Below, in pieces: positions 53,607 to 63,189 of a stretch of DNA of 64,000 bases; within the stretch, counting starts at the first letter, position 1, and each line of letters begins with the position of its first letter. The translations under genes were made by a program, and so were the position numbers. The stretch is taken from contig JBCCHJ010000007.1 of the NCBI GenBank assembly GCA_039028795.1, forward strand, positions 62,001 through 126,000. Direction: 5' to 3'. The notes beneath the pieces were generated by a model. It had not been told where the DNA came from. It searched no databases and saw only the letters and a program-made list of their open reading frames with translations. The stretch comes from Thermohalobaculum sp039028795. Its GTDB lineage: Bacteria; Pseudomonadota; Alphaproteobacteria; Rhodobacterales; Rhodobacteraceae.

Positions 53607-55064
53607 ATGAAAACCTTCATCGCCTGCTTGGGAACTGAGACGAATTCGTTTTCCAATCTGCCTACGGGCATACAGACGTTTCGGGACAGCATGTATTACG
53701 AACGGGACGCAACCCAGCATCCGCCAAACACCTTCTCGCTACCATTGCACGTCTGGCGCCGGAAAACGGAAGAGATGCAGGGAGAGGTCGTAGAGTCCAT
53801 CGCGGCTTTTGCCCAACCCGCTGGGCTGACCGTGCGGTCGGTTTACGAAGGCCTGCGGGATACCATTTTGGAAGATCTTCGCGCGGCCCTCCCAGTGGAC
53901 ATTGTGCTGTTGTCCTTGCACGGGGCGATGACAGCCCAGGGCTATGACGATTGCGAAGGAGATTTCCTGGCTAGGGTCCGAGAGGTTATCGGACCCGATG
54001 TCGTTCTGGGCGCGGAACTGGATCTGCACTGTTCCATCACACCCGCGATGACCGAGGCAGCGGATGTCCTGGTCCTGTTCAAAGAGTATCCCCACACGGA
54101 TGTCGGCCCAAGGGCTGAGGAAGTGTTCGACCTTTGCCGCCGGACCCATGCTGGCGAGGTCAAGCCTGTCATGGCCATCCAAGACTGTAGGATGATCTCG
54201 AAATGGCGCACGCCGTTCGAGCCGATGAAGTCGATCGTGGCGGAGATGCAGACCGCTGAAGGTCACGGCGATATCCTGTCCGTTTCATTTGCCCACGGTT
54301 TTCCATGGCAGGACGTGGCGCATACCAGTTCCAAGATGGTGGTGGTTGCCGACGGCAACCTGGACGCTGCGGCGGCGACAGCGAAAAAGTTTGCAGACCG
54401 ATTGTGGGCGGCACGCAATGAGACCGACCAAAAGATGCTGAGCACGGACGAAGCCCTGGATCTGATCGAGGCAGGCCCCGGCCCCGTCGTTGTCGCCGAT
54501 GTTGCAGATAACGCGGGCGGTGGCGCGCCCTCGGATTCAACCTTCGTTTTGCGCGCAGCATTGGACCGGGGCATGACCGGTCTGATGACGTGCCATTACT
54601 GGGATCCAGTTGCCGTGCGGCTGTGCGGAGAGGCGGGCGAAGGGGCCGATATCGACCTGCGAATTGGTGGCAAGTGCGGACCATCCTCGGGGCACCCGGT
54701 CGACCTGCGGGTGACGGTAAAGCGTATTGTCGACGGCGCCCAGCAAACTTTTGGCGACGCGCGGATGCCGATGGGGACAGCGGTGTGGGTGACGACGGGT
54801 GATGTCGACCTGGTACTAACTACGAAGCGAACCCAAGTGTTCCACCCCGACAGCATGACCCAATTGGGCATCGACCCGACGGCCTATAAGGGGATCGTGG
54901 TGAAGTCCTCGCAGCATTTCTACGCAGGATTTGCGCCCATTGCTTCGCGGGTCGAATATATCTCGGGTCCTGGTGCGATCCCACCGGACTTCGCAACAAT
55001 CCAATACCAGAATTTCACGGATCCTTATTGGCCAAGGGTTGAAGACCCGTTCGCAGATCAGTGA
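53607..55064 (+). CDS. M81 family metallopeptidase (MlrC-like)
   Basis: A zinc peptidase of 485 residues from the MlrC (microcystinase C) family. It has the N-terminal CLGTETNSFSNLPTG block, LSLHGAMTAQGYDDCEGD with metal ligands, LDLHCSITPAM, KEYPHTDVGPRAEEV, and the C-terminal domain with DNAGGGAPSDSTF. It follows the ruined peptide transporter, a common pairing in alphaproteobacteria, in which the imported peptide or cyclic compound would be cleaved by this enzyme. The gene itself is intact. Confidence 0.92.
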   Translation: MKTFIACLGTETNSFSNLPTGIQTFRDSMYYERDATQHPPNTFSLPLHVWRRKTEEMQGEVVESIAAFAQPAGLTVRSVYEGLRDTILEDLRAALPVDIVLLSLHGAMTAQGYDDCEGDFLARVREVIGPDVVLGAELDLHCSITPAMTEAADVLVLFKEYPHTDVGPRAEEVFDLCRRTHAGEVKPVMAIQDCRMISKWRTPFEPMKSIVAEMQTAEGHGDILSVSFAHGFPWQDVAHTSSKMVVVADGNLDAAAATAKKFADRLWAARNETDQKMLSTDEALDLIEAGPGPVVVADVADNAGGGAPSDSTFVLRAALDRGMTGLMTCHYWDPVAVRLCGEAGEGADIDLRIGGKCGPSSGHPVDLRVTVKRIVDGAQQTFGDARMPMGTAVWVTTGDVDLVLTTKRTQVFHPDSMTQLGIDPTAYKGIVVKSSQHFYAGFAPIASRVEYISGPGAIPPDFATIQYQNFTDPYWPRVEDPFADQ

Positions 55065-55149
55065 AGCAAGCTGAATCGCTATGCTGCATTTGGCCCGCCC
55101 GAGGCGAGTCCCAATGTTCTGAAATCAAGAGAAATTTCGAGTGAATTTG

Positions 55150-55226
<77 letters not shown>

Positions 55227-55368
55227 GCTGATCGGGCCTATACCAGCGCTGAAATGGCGATGCAACACGGCATCTATCTGGTTTGGGATGATCGATGCCG
55301 GTCACTGTTCTTCCAATGAGATCCATGAAACAAGCCGAAAGTCGCGCGCTTGCAGGCATTGGCAACTG

Positions 55369-56472
55369 ATGAAAACGGACATCGATCCCCAAAGAGCCCC
55401 GAACTGGGCGTCCTGGGAAACCTGGGCAATGTGGATTGTGGCCCTGGCGATCGCCTTTACCGGAGGCATGATAGCAAACTGGGTAGGTACGCCGCTTCCC
55501 TGGCTGCTGGGTGCCTTGGTTGCCACAGCGATTGCCATGGTTTTCGGAATTACCGTTCGAGGACTGCCGCTTAGCATCCCGCAACCCGTGCGCATGGCCT
55601 TTATAACCGTGATCGGGGTGGCGATCGGTGGGACCGCGTCACCAGATATGTTCACAGAGATCGGCGCCTGGTGGCCGTCGCTCTTGGCTGTGCTGGTGTT
55701 TGTAGGCGGCGCCCAGGCGATGAATTATCAAATCTTCCGCCGAATCGGCGCATACGATCGGCCAACAGCGTTCTACTCTGCCATGCCGGGTGGTTTGATC
55801 GAGTCGGTGCAATTGGGCGAGGAGGCCGGCGGCAACCCCGCGCTCTTGGCGGTACAGCATTTCACCCGCATTACGCTCACCGTTATTGCCGTTCCGTTGA
55901 TTTATTGGGCGGTGCGGGGCGAGGCCGTCGGAAGTTCCGCAGGGGTAAGCTTGGACCAAAGCTCCGCACCGATCGCCGCCCCTGATGTGGCCTTGTTGAT
56001 CGGATGCGCTGTGATCGGCGGATGGGGCGGGCGTTTCATTGGGCTGCCTGCGTCGATTGTTACGGGACCAGTGCTTTTGTCCGTCCTGGTACATGCGATT
56101 GGATGGACCGAAGCACAACCGCCGGATTGGATGATCGCGATAGCACAACTGGTCGTTGGCTTGGGGCTCGCCACGCGTTTCCAAGGAATCCCAGGCCGGG
56201 CGCTATGGCAGGGGCTGCGCATGGGAGCACTGACGGTAACATTGATGTTGTCACTTGGTGCCGCACTGGCAGCGGGACTTTCGGCGGCAGGCGGGCAGCC
56301 TTGGCAAGTGCTCTTCATGGTCTATTCGCCCGGCGGCGTCGTCGAGATGGGTCTGATCGCATTGTCGCTGGAGGTGTCACCGGTCCTGGTTACGCTGCAT
56401 CATCTCTTGCGCATAACGATCACTGTTATGGTGATGCCATTCATCGGACGGGCGTTTCTGGCACGGTACTAG
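55369..56472 (+). CDS. AbrB-family (putative ammonia monooxygenase) membrane protein
   Basis: A 367-residue inner-membrane protein with about ten helices in two similar halves. The repeated pattern WVGTPLPWLLGALVAT and FIGLPASIVTGPVLLSVL, plus FYSAMPGGLIESVQLGEEAG and FMVYSPGGVVEMGLIALSL, identifies the AbrB/ammonia monooxygenase family (PF05145), whose name is historical; a transport or membrane regulatory role is more likely. The start at 55369 (MKTDIDPQ) is preferred because upstream in-frame sequence is unconserved. Convergent with the M20 gene. A TCACAC/GTGTGA hairpin lies at 56528-56544 between them. Confidence 0.82.
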   Translation: MKTDIDPQRAPNWASWETWAMWIVALAIAFTGGMIANWVGTPLPWLLGALVATAIAMVFGITVRGLPLSIPQPVRMAFITVIGVAIGGTASPDMFTEIGAWWPSLLAVLVFVGGAQAMNYQIFRRIGAYDRPTAFYSAMPGGLIESVQLGEEAGGNPALLAVQHFTRITLTVIAVPLIYWAVRGEAVGSSAGVSLDQSSAPIAAPDVALLIGCAVIGGWGGRFIGLPASIVTGPVLLSVLVHAIGWTEAQPPDWMIAIAQLVVGLGLATRFQGIPGRALWQGLRMGALTVTLMLSLGAALAAGLSAAGGQPWQVLFMVYSPGGVVEMGLIALSLEVSPVLVTLHHLLRITITVMVMPFIGRAFLARY

Positions 56473-56598
56473 GCATTCGTCGATACGATGTCGGTGTGGT
56501 TTTTCTCTATGTTCGTGCAGGGGTCATTCACACATATGGTGTGAAGGCAAAAGTAGTTATCCATTGTGGTCGTCGCTAGGGAATGTACCTGGGAAACT

Positions 56599-57768
56599 CT
56601 ACGCGACAGGCAGCGCCTTTTCTACCAAGCGACACCAATAGGAGGCGCCAATAGGGATGATGTCGTCGTTGAAGTCATATTCAGGGTGGTGACAGATCGG
56701 ACCATCTCCCTGCCCTAGAAACACGAAGGCGCCAGGACGAGCCTCCAGCATGTAGCTGAAATCCTCTGCACCCATAATGGGTGCGACGGTCGTATCGACC
56801 TTTTCAGGGCCGACCACATCTGCGGCGACCTCGGCGGCAAAGGCGGTCTGATCTTCGTGATTAACGGTGACCGGGTATCCCCGGTCATAATGCAGGTCGA
56901 CTTTGGCGCCGAAGGCCGCGCCAGTATGGGCGCAGATCTCGCCCAATCTTCGCTCGGCCAAATCGCGAACTTCGGCAGACAGGGTCCGCACGGTGCCGCA
57001 CATCGTCACAACCTCAGGGATCACATTATAGGCGTCCGATCCTTGGATCATGGTGGTCGAGATCACCAGCGATTCCAGCGGATCGGTGTTACGTGAGACG
57101 ATGGACTGGAATGCAGTGAGCAACTGCGCCGCAACTATCATCGGATCATTGCACTCATGCGGACGGGCTGCGTGTCCGCCAAGGGCCGTGATTGTAACAT
57201 CGAACCGATCAGCCGCCGCCAGAATGGGGCCGGGCCGAAAGGCGAACGCCCCAAAGGGCACGCCTGGTGCATTGTGCAGACCATAGACCTCGTCGATGCT
57301 CCACCGCTCCATCAGGCCGTCTTTGACCATTTCATCACCGCCGCCACCGCCTTCTTCGGCTGGCTGAAAGATCACCACTACGGTCCCATCGAAGTTCCGG
57401 GTTTCTGTCAGATACTTCGCCGCGGCCAGTAACATCGCCGTGTGACCATCATGGCCGCAGGCATGCATCACTCCCTCGGTTTTGGACTTGTAGGGCAGGT
57501 CCAGCACCTCTTTAATTGGCAGCGCGTCCATATCGGCGCGCAGCCCGATCACCTTGCATGACGTGTTTTGACGACCCTTGATCACGCCGACGACGCCGGT
57601 GCGGCCGATGCCGTTCGTGATCTCGTCAACCCCGAATTCCTTTAGCTTTTCTTCGACAACACCGGCTGTGCGATGCACCTCAAATAATAGCTCAGGATGT
57701 TCATGAAGATCGCGCCGCCAGGCGGTCGCCTCATCATGAAAATCCGACACTCGATTTATGACGGGCAT
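56599..57768 (-). CDS. M20 family amidohydrolase (hippurate hydrolase type)
   Basis: A cytoplasmic dizinc hydrolase of 389 residues that removes acyl groups from N-acyl amino acids. It has RRDLHEHPELLFEV at the N-terminus, the metal-binding Asp in GLRADMDALPIKE, HACGHDGHTAMLL, the catalytic Glu in QPAEEGGGGGDEM, and the C-terminal MGAEDFSYML. The normal length and all ligands are present. The exact acyl substrate is not evident. The divergent neighbour is a flavocytochrome c sulfide dehydrogenase flavoprotein, across a 193-base spacer in which I see no certain sites. Confidence 0.94.
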   Translation of the reverse strand: MPVINRVSDFHDEATAWRRDLHEHPELLFEVHRTAGVVEEKLKEFGVDEITNGIGRTGVVGVIKGRQNTSCKVIGLRADMDALPIKEVLDLPYKSKTEGVMHACGHDGHTAMLLAAAKYLTETRNFDGTVVVIFQPAEEGGGGGDEMVKDGLMERWSIDEVYGLHNAPGVPFGAFAFRPGPILAAADRFDVTITALGGHAARPHECNDPMIVAAQLLTAFQSIVSRNTDPLESLVISTTMIQGSDAYNVIPEVVTMCGTVRTLSAEVRDLAERRLGEICAHTGAAFGAKVDLHYDRGYPVTVNHEDQTAFAAEVAADVVGPEKVDTTVAPIMGAEDFSYMLEARPGAFVFLGQGDGPICHHPEYDFNDDIIPIGASYWCRLVEKALPVA

Positions 57769-57961
57769 GTTGGCGCGTTCCTTAGAAGTCTACAGGTCAG
57801 GCTTTTGGGATGCATAGACAGCCTGTCAGGACCTTTCAACCGGGAGGCTGGACGATCAGGCAAAGATCGCCCAAAATGACGCATGCAAAGAGGATGAAAG
57901 GCGAGGCGTGCACTTCCCAACCTCGCATCAAAGGCACGGAAAAAGTGCTGACCGAAGATGA

Positions 57962-59242
57962 ATGGAGGTTTTCTTGGGACTGACCAGACGCGGATTCATC
58001 GGCAATTCGGCTGCAACCGGCGCCGCTATCTACGCCCCAAGTGTCGCAAGGGCGGCGACGCCGAACGTCGTTGTCATCGGCGGTGGTGCCGGCGGGGCGA
58101 CGGCGGCCAGATACATCGCCAGAGATTCCGGCGGCTTCAAGGTCACGCTGATCGAGCCGCAGCGGCGGTACTACACCTGCTTCTTTTCGAACCTGGCAAT
58201 TGGCGGGTTTTGGGATTTCGAGGCGACAGGTCATTCCTACGCCAAGCTGGCCTCGGAATATGGCGTCAACGTAATCCACGAAATGGCAATCGGCATCGAC
58301 CGCGATGCGAAGACGGTGCGCATCACATCGGGCGTCGACATCCCTTACGATCGGCTGATCATTTCGCCAGGCATCGATTTCGTGTCAGAATCCGTCAACG
58401 GCTGGTCGATATCGGACCAAAACGCGATGCCGCACGCATTCAAGGGTGGTACCCAGGCAGAATTGCTGAAATCTCAGGTCCTGGCCATGCCGGAAGGTGG
58501 AACCTATGTCATGGTCGCCCCACCAAATCCATATCGCTGCCCGCCGGGCCCATATGAACGCGTCAGCATGGTCGCGCACGTCTTGAAACAGACAAACCCA
58601 ACAGCCAAGATCATCATCGCAGATCCCAAACCCAAATTTTCCAAAATGGCGCTGTTTACCGAAGGCTGGCAGAACCACTACCCGGGGATGATCGAATGGC
58701 TGGGTGAAGATTTCGGCGGTGGAAGTGTCACGGTCAGTCCTCTGACGATGGACGTCGACATCGATGGCGAGCTGGTAGAAGCCGATGTCTGCAATGTCAT
58801 CCCTGCCATGAAGGCAGGCTGGATCGCCGAGGTTGCGGGACTGACGAATGACGCGGGCTGGGTTCCCGTAAACGCGGCCGATATGTCATCCAAGGCTGAC
58901 CCGATGATCCATGTTTTGGGCGATGCGGCCCAGCAGGGCGATATGCCAAAATCAGGTTTCTCTGCCAACAGTCAGGCCAAGGTCTGCGCGATGGCGGTGA
59001 TCGGGGCCCTTTCGTCGACGTTGGAAGACGCGACTAAGCCCGCTTATTCTAACATCTGCTGGTCACTGATCGGCGTGGAGGACGGCGTCAAGGTTGGTGC
59101 AAGCTACAAAGCAACCGAAGAGAAGATCGAAAGAGTAGAGGGATTCATCAGTCAGGTCGGCGAAACCAAAGAAACGCGAAAGCAGACCTTCGAAGAATCG
59201 ATCGATTGGTACAATGCCATGACGGCAGACATGTTTGGCTGA
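57962..59242 (+). CDS. Flavocytochrome c sulfide dehydrogenase flavoprotein (SoxF/FccB-like)
   Basis: A periplasmic FAD enzyme of 426 residues that oxidises sulfide or polysulfide. A twin-arginine signal (LTRRGFIGNSAATGAAIYAP) is followed by the FAD motif VVVIGGGAGGATAARYIARD, the cysteine in RRYYTCFFSNLAIGG, another in NPYRCPPGPYERV, and the LGDAAQQGDMPKSG block. The C-terminal region is typical of FCSD. No CxxCH cytochrome subunit or sox gene is nearby, so it may act alone or with a distant cytochrome. Start: ATG at 57962 is drawn; a TTG at 57974 with GGAGG five bases upstream is a serious alternative. Confidence 0.9.
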   Translation: MEVFLGLTRRGFIGNSAATGAAIYAPSVARAATPNVVVIGGGAGGATAARYIARDSGGFKVTLIEPQRRYYTCFFSNLAIGGFWDFEATGHSYAKLASEYGVNVIHEMAIGIDRDAKTVRITSGVDIPYDRLIISPGIDFVSESVNGWSISDQNAMPHAFKGGTQAELLKSQVLAMPEGGTYVMVAPPNPYRCPPGPYERVSMVAHVLKQTNPTAKIIIADPKPKFSKMALFTEGWQNHYPGMIEWLGEDFGGGSVTVSPLTMDVDIDGELVEADVCNVIPAMKAGWIAEVAGLTNDAGWVPVNAADMSSKADPMIHVLGDAAQQGDMPKSGFSANSQAKVCAMAVIGALSSTLEDATKPAYSNICWSLIGVEDGVKVGASYKATEEKIERVEGFISQVGETKETRKQTFEESIDWYNAMTADMFG

Positions 59243-59462
59243 AAGGCTGCGAAGCGCCTGACTGTCCGACAATCTTTACGGCACCGGACGGGCCGGGCGA
59301 ATCGACGTGGACTTCGCAATCGGTCGTATTTCTAGTCCCCGTCAAACGGTCTCGGCCCGCCATTTCTCCTTCAAGAACAACTCCTATCCTCTTGTATCTC
59401 AGCAGATTTCAGCACAAAGGCTGCCAATGAATGCGCGCTATAATGAATAACAATTGACAATA

Positions 59463-59487
59463 ACGAAAAAAAACGAACATTTACGAA
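59463..59487 (+). promoter_or_regulatory. Three ACGAA repeats at 10-bp steps: likely GlpR (DeoR-family) operator
   Basis: ACGAA starts at 59463, 59473 and 59483, one per helical turn, just upstream of glpD. DeoR-family glycerol repressors bind short direct repeats of this kind (CGAA/TTCG). A TATAAT at 59439-59444 and a TTGACA at 59454-59459 lie next to it. The remaining spacer from 59243 shows nothing else. Confidence 0.5.
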
Positions 59488-59499
59488 TACCATGGAGGA

Positions 59500-61029
59500 A
59501 TGACGATAAACGCTCCAGCTCGATATGACCTCTGCATTGTCGGAGGTGGAGTCAACGGGTGCGGCATCGCCCGCGATGCTGCCGGACGTGGATTGCGGTT
59601 GTTACTGTGCGAAAAGGACGATCTGGCCCAGGCAACGTCATCTGCCTCGACCAAGCTTTTCCATGGCGGCCTGCGCTATCTGGAACAGTACGAATTCCGT
59701 CTGGTCCGCGAGGCCCTGAAAGAGCGCGAAGTTCTGCTGAGCGCGATGCCTCATATCTCTTGGCCCATGCGTTTTGTTCTGCCCCATCACCAGGGCCTGC
59801 GCCCGGCATGGCTGTTGCGCCTGGGGCTTTTCATCTACGATAATCTGGGCGGACGGAAGATCCTGCCGGGGACGAAGACACTCGACCTCGGATCCGACGC
59901 GGTCGGAGCCCCTTTGAAGGACAGCTTCCGCAAGGGTTTCGAGTATTCCGATTGCTGGGTCGAGGACAGCCGCCTTGTGGTGCTAAATGCCCGTGATGCA
60001 GCGGACCGAGGCGCCGAGATCCTGACCCGCACTGCTTTTGTATCGGCAGAGCCTGACGGCGATGGCTGGCAGGTCGACTTGCAGGATACCGAAACTGGCG
60101 GCCAACGCCGGATCAACGCCAAGGTTCTGGTCAACGCAGCCGGTCCCTGGGTCGAGGAAATCGCGCGAAACCGCGCCCGGCTGAATACAACTGAGAAAAT
60201 CCGCCTGGTCCGCGGCAGCCATATCGTCGTGAAGAAGTTATTCGACCACGATCGCGCCTATATCTTCCAGCACGCTGACGGCCGGGTGATCTTTGCCATA
60301 CCCTATGAGCAAGACTTTACCCTGATCGGAACCACCGACGCGGATCATGAGGATCTGGACAAGGTGGAATGCACCCAAGAAGAAGCGATGTATCTCTGTG
60401 ATTTGGCATCGGAATACTTCGAAGTGCCAGTTCAGCAGACCGACATCGTCCACACCTATGCTGGTGTTCGCCCGCTCTATGATGACGGGTCGATGTCCGC
60501 GACCAAGGCGACGCGGGATTATGTGTTGAAGCTTGAGCGCCAGGGGACTGCGCCGATCCTGAACGTCTTCGGCGGCAAGATTACGACCTACCGCAAATTG
60601 GCCGAAGAGGCGATGGAACAGATGGCGCCTGCGCTGCCAGGCCTTAAACCCGCTTGGACTGCGGGCAAACCTCTGCCGGGTGGAGACTTCGCCGTGGACG
60701 GCGTTGCGGCCTTGGAAGATGAGGTAGCCGCCTTGGCCCCGTGGCTGGATGCGCGCACCAAAGCACGCTTGGTCCGCGCCTATGGAACTGATGCCAAACG
60801 CATGCTGGGACAGACAAAATCGCCTGAAGATTTGGGCCGCGACTTCGGCCATGGCCTGACCGAGGTCGAGGTCCGTTGGCTCATGGACCGGGAATGGGCC
60901 CGAACCACCGATGACATCTTATGGCGGCGGAGCAAATTGGGCTTGCGCTTAACGCGAGAAGAGGTCGATGATCTCGACCAATGGATGAATTCAACCCGAG
61001 GCGACGCAGACCGTCCAGAGGTTGCCTAA
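59500..61029 (+). CDS. glpD: Glycerol-3-phosphate dehydrogenase
   Basis: A membrane-associated FAD enzyme that oxidises sn-glycerol-3-phosphate to dihydroxyacetone phosphate and feeds the quinone pool. The 509-residue protein has the FAD motif CIVGGGVNGCGIARDAAGRG, the SSASTKLFHGGLRYLEQYEF block, VNAAGPWVEEIA and the GGKITTYRKLAEEA block, plus the C-terminal domain with MDREWARTTDDILWRRSK. GGAGG ends only one base before the ATG, an unusually short spacing, but no better start exists. First gene of a glycerol uptake and use operon with glpS, glpT and glpP. Confidence 0.95.
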   Translation: MTINAPARYDLCIVGGGVNGCGIARDAAGRGLRLLLCEKDDLAQATSSASTKLFHGGLRYLEQYEFRLVREALKEREVLLSAMPHISWPMRFVLPHHQGLRPAWLLRLGLFIYDNLGGRKILPGTKTLDLGSDAVGAPLKDSFRKGFEYSDCWVEDSRLVVLNARDAADRGAEILTRTAFVSAEPDGDGWQVDLQDTETGGQRRINAKVLVNAAGPWVEEIARNRARLNTTEKIRLVRGSHIVVKKLFDHDRAYIFQHADGRVIFAIPYEQDFTLIGTTDADHEDLDKVECTQEEAMYLCDLASEYFEVPVQQTDIVHTYAGVRPLYDDGSMSATKATRDYVLKLERQGTAPILNVFGGKITTYRKLAEEAMEQMAPALPGLKPAWTAGKPLPGGDFAVDGVAALEDEVAALAPWLDARTKARLVRAYGTDAKRMLGQTKSPEDLGRDFGHGLTEVEVRWLMDREWARTTDDILWRRSKLGLRLTREEVDDLDQWMNSTRGDADRPEVA

Positions 61030-61037
61030 GGGGGATT

Positions 61038-62111
61038 ATGTCGCTTCGCCTAGAGCATATCACCAAGATCGTCGGGACCGAGGTGCACATCCACCCGACC
61101 AGCCTGGATCTGCAGCGCGGCACGATGAACGTGCTGCTGGGCCGGACCCAGGCGGGCAAAACAACGTTGATGCGTCTGATGGCCGGACTGGATCAACCGA
61201 CCGGTGGTACAGTGTACTGGGACGGTCAAGATGTAACCGGCGTGCGCGTGCAGCAGCGCGACGTTGCCATGGTCTATCAGCAATTCATCAACTACCCGTC
61301 GATGACAGTCTTCGAAAACATCGCCTCACCCCTGCGGATCAAGGGCGCGTCGGCATCCGAGATCGATACGAAGGTGCGGGAGGCCGCGGCTCTAATGAAG
61401 CTGACCGAGGATCAATTGACGCGTCGCCCGCTGGAGCTTTCCGGTGGCCAGCAACAACGCTGCGCCCTGGCGAGGGCTTTGGTGAAAGATGCGGGTCTGG
61501 TCCTGTTGGACGAGCCATTGGCGAACCTGGATTACAAGCTGCGCGAGGAACTCAGATCAGAGATCCCGAAGATCTTCCAGGCCTCTGGTGCGATCTTCGT
61601 CTACGCGACGACCGAACCCCATGAAGCGTTACTTTTGGGAGGTAACACAGCTTGCATGTGGGAGGGCCAGGTTACGCAGTTTGGACCAACCGCGGACGTT
61701 TACCGAAACCCCCAGGACGCGGTCACGGCCGAGGTTTTTTCGGATCCGCCGATGAACTTCTTCCAGGCACGACTGGGCGGCGGCCAACTGGAACACGCGG
61801 GGGGCAGTTGCCCTGCGGGACCTCTGGCCAGTGTAGGTGATGGCAACTACCGCGCGGGCTTCCGGGCCAATCATTTGTCCCTGGCTCCGGTCGCAGGTGG
61901 CATCCGATTTACCGGAACCTCCACCGGCACCGAAGTGACGGGGTCAGAAAGCTACGTCCATGTGGATCATGATGGCGAACGCTGGGTGTCACGGCAGCAC
62001 GGTATTCACATGGTTGAGGCAGGTGAAGCCGTGGACCTTTACGTCGATCCGGCGAACCTGTTCCTCTTCGACGCGGCGGGCGGCCTGATCAACCCGGCAA
62101 AGGCCGCGTAA
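61038..62111 (+). CDS. glpS: Glycerol ABC transporter ATPase 1, H-loop variant
   Basis: One of two different ATPases of the glycerol importer GlpSTPQV. The 357-residue protein has Walker A GRTQAGKTTLM, an intact signature LSGGQQQR and Walker B LVLLDEPLANLD. The H-loop, where VTHD is usual, reads YATTEPHEAL, so the switch histidine is missing. A C-terminal regulatory domain follows. GGGGG lies five bases before the ATG. Glycerol (or a related polyol) is the expected cargo because of glpD upstream. See the paired loss in the GlpT ATPase. Confidence 0.88.
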   Translation: MSLRLEHITKIVGTEVHIHPTSLDLQRGTMNVLLGRTQAGKTTLMRLMAGLDQPTGGTVYWDGQDVTGVRVQQRDVAMVYQQFINYPSMTVFENIASPLRIKGASASEIDTKVREAAALMKLTEDQLTRRPLELSGGQQQRCALARALVKDAGLVLLDEPLANLDYKLREELRSEIPKIFQASGAIFVYATTEPHEALLLGGNTACMWEGQVTQFGPTADVYRNPQDAVTAEVFSDPPMNFFQARLGGGQLEHAGGSCPAGPLASVGDGNYRAGFRANHLSLAPVAGGIRFTGTSTGTEVTGSESYVHVDHDGERWVSRQHGIHMVEAGEAVDLYVDPANLFLFDAAGGLINPAKAA

Positions 62112-62112
62112 G

Positions 62113-63189
62113 ATGGTTGCCATTCGCCTCGATAACCTCGCCCATGCCTATGGCCCGAGCCCCTCGGCGCCCACAGACTATGCATTGCGTCCGTCCATCG
62201 ACCATGTCTGGGAGGACGGGCAGGCCTATGCTCTGCTGGGGCCGTCGGGATGCGGGAAGACGACGCTGCTGAACATCATCTCGGGCCTGGTGGTGCCGTC
62301 GCACGGACGCATTCTGTTCGACGACCATGACGTCACCTCTGCGCCAACGGCAGATCGCAATATTGCCCAGGTCTTCCAGTTCCCCGTCGTCTACGACACG
62401 ATGAGCGTCTACGACAATCTGGCCTTCCCTCTGCGCAATCGCGGGGCGGATCAGAGCTATGTTGACCGCCGGGTCCGCGAGATCGCCGCAATGATTGGGC
62501 TGGACGATCGCTTGGACCGTCGGGCCCAGGGCCTGACTGCCGACGCCAAGCAAAAGATCAGCCTTGGTCGTGGGATGGTCCGCGAGGACGTCGCTGCGAT
62601 CTTGTTCGACGAGCCGCTGACCGTGATTGACCCCCATATGAAGTGGGAGTTGCGCACCCAACTAAAGCAGCTTCACCGCCAGTTCGGGCACACAATGATC
62701 TATGTGACCCATGACCAGACCGAGGCATTGTCCTTTGCCGACAAAGTCGTGGTCATGCTGGACGGAGAGGTCCTGCAACTTGGCACGCCGCAGGATCTGT
62801 TCGACACCCCGGCGCATACGTTCGTCGGGTACTTCATTGGCTCACCCGGGATGAATATCCTGCCCGCCACAGTGTCGGGTCCCGGGGCGCAAGTGAACGG
62901 AACAAGCATCAGGCTGGGCCGAGCTTATGACGAGTTGAAAACCGCCGAGATCGGCGTCCGCCCTGAACACACGACAATGTCCGCAACGGAAGGTCTGCCG
63001 GTGGAGATAGTCCGCGTCGAGGATATCGGCCTGCACCGGATCGTCCGTGCCCGCCATGGTGACACAGAGCTTTGTGCCATTCTGGAGGAAGGTGAGGACC
63101 TTCCCGCCGACGTGACGCGCATGCAGTTTGATCCCGCGCAGACCCATGTCTACCAGGACAGCTGGCGGATCGAAGGGACAGCGCTATGA
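62113..63189 (+). CDS. glpT: Glycerol ABC transporter ATPase 2, signature-motif variant
   Basis: The second ATPase, 358 residues. It has a normal Walker A (GPSGCGKTTLL), Walker B (AAILFDEPLTVID) and H-loop (YVTHDQTEAL). The signature motif LSGGQ is replaced by LTADAKQK. Together with GlpS this suggests an asymmetric heterodimer with one competent ATP site. It starts one base after the glpS stop and overlaps glpP by four bases. This gene is the ABC-type GlpT, not the unrelated glycerol-3-phosphate antiporter of the same name. Confidence 0.88.
   Translation: MVAIRLDNLAHAYGPSPSAPTDYALRPSIDHVWEDGQAYALLGPSGCGKTTLLNIISGLVVPSHGRILFDDHDVTSAPTADRNIAQVFQFPVVYDTMSVYDNLAFPLRNRGADQSYVDRRVREIAAMIGLDDRLDRRAQGLTADAKQKISLGRGMVREDVAAILFDEPLTVIDPHMKWELRTQLKQLHRQFGHTMIYVTHDQTEALSFADKVVVMLDGEVLQLGTPQDLFDTPAHTFVGYFIGSPGMNILPATVSGPGAQVNGTSIRLGRAYDELKTAEIGVRPEHTTMSATEGLPVEIVRVEDIGLHRIVRARHGDTELCAILEEGEDLPADVTRMQFDPAQTHVYQDSWRIEGTAL

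Noticed and set aside
57836..58279. Minus-strand frame overlapping the start of the sulfide dehydrogenase flavoprotein gene
   Set aside because: No ribosome site or recognisable domain, and it overlaps the twin-arginine signal and FAD motif of the real gene.
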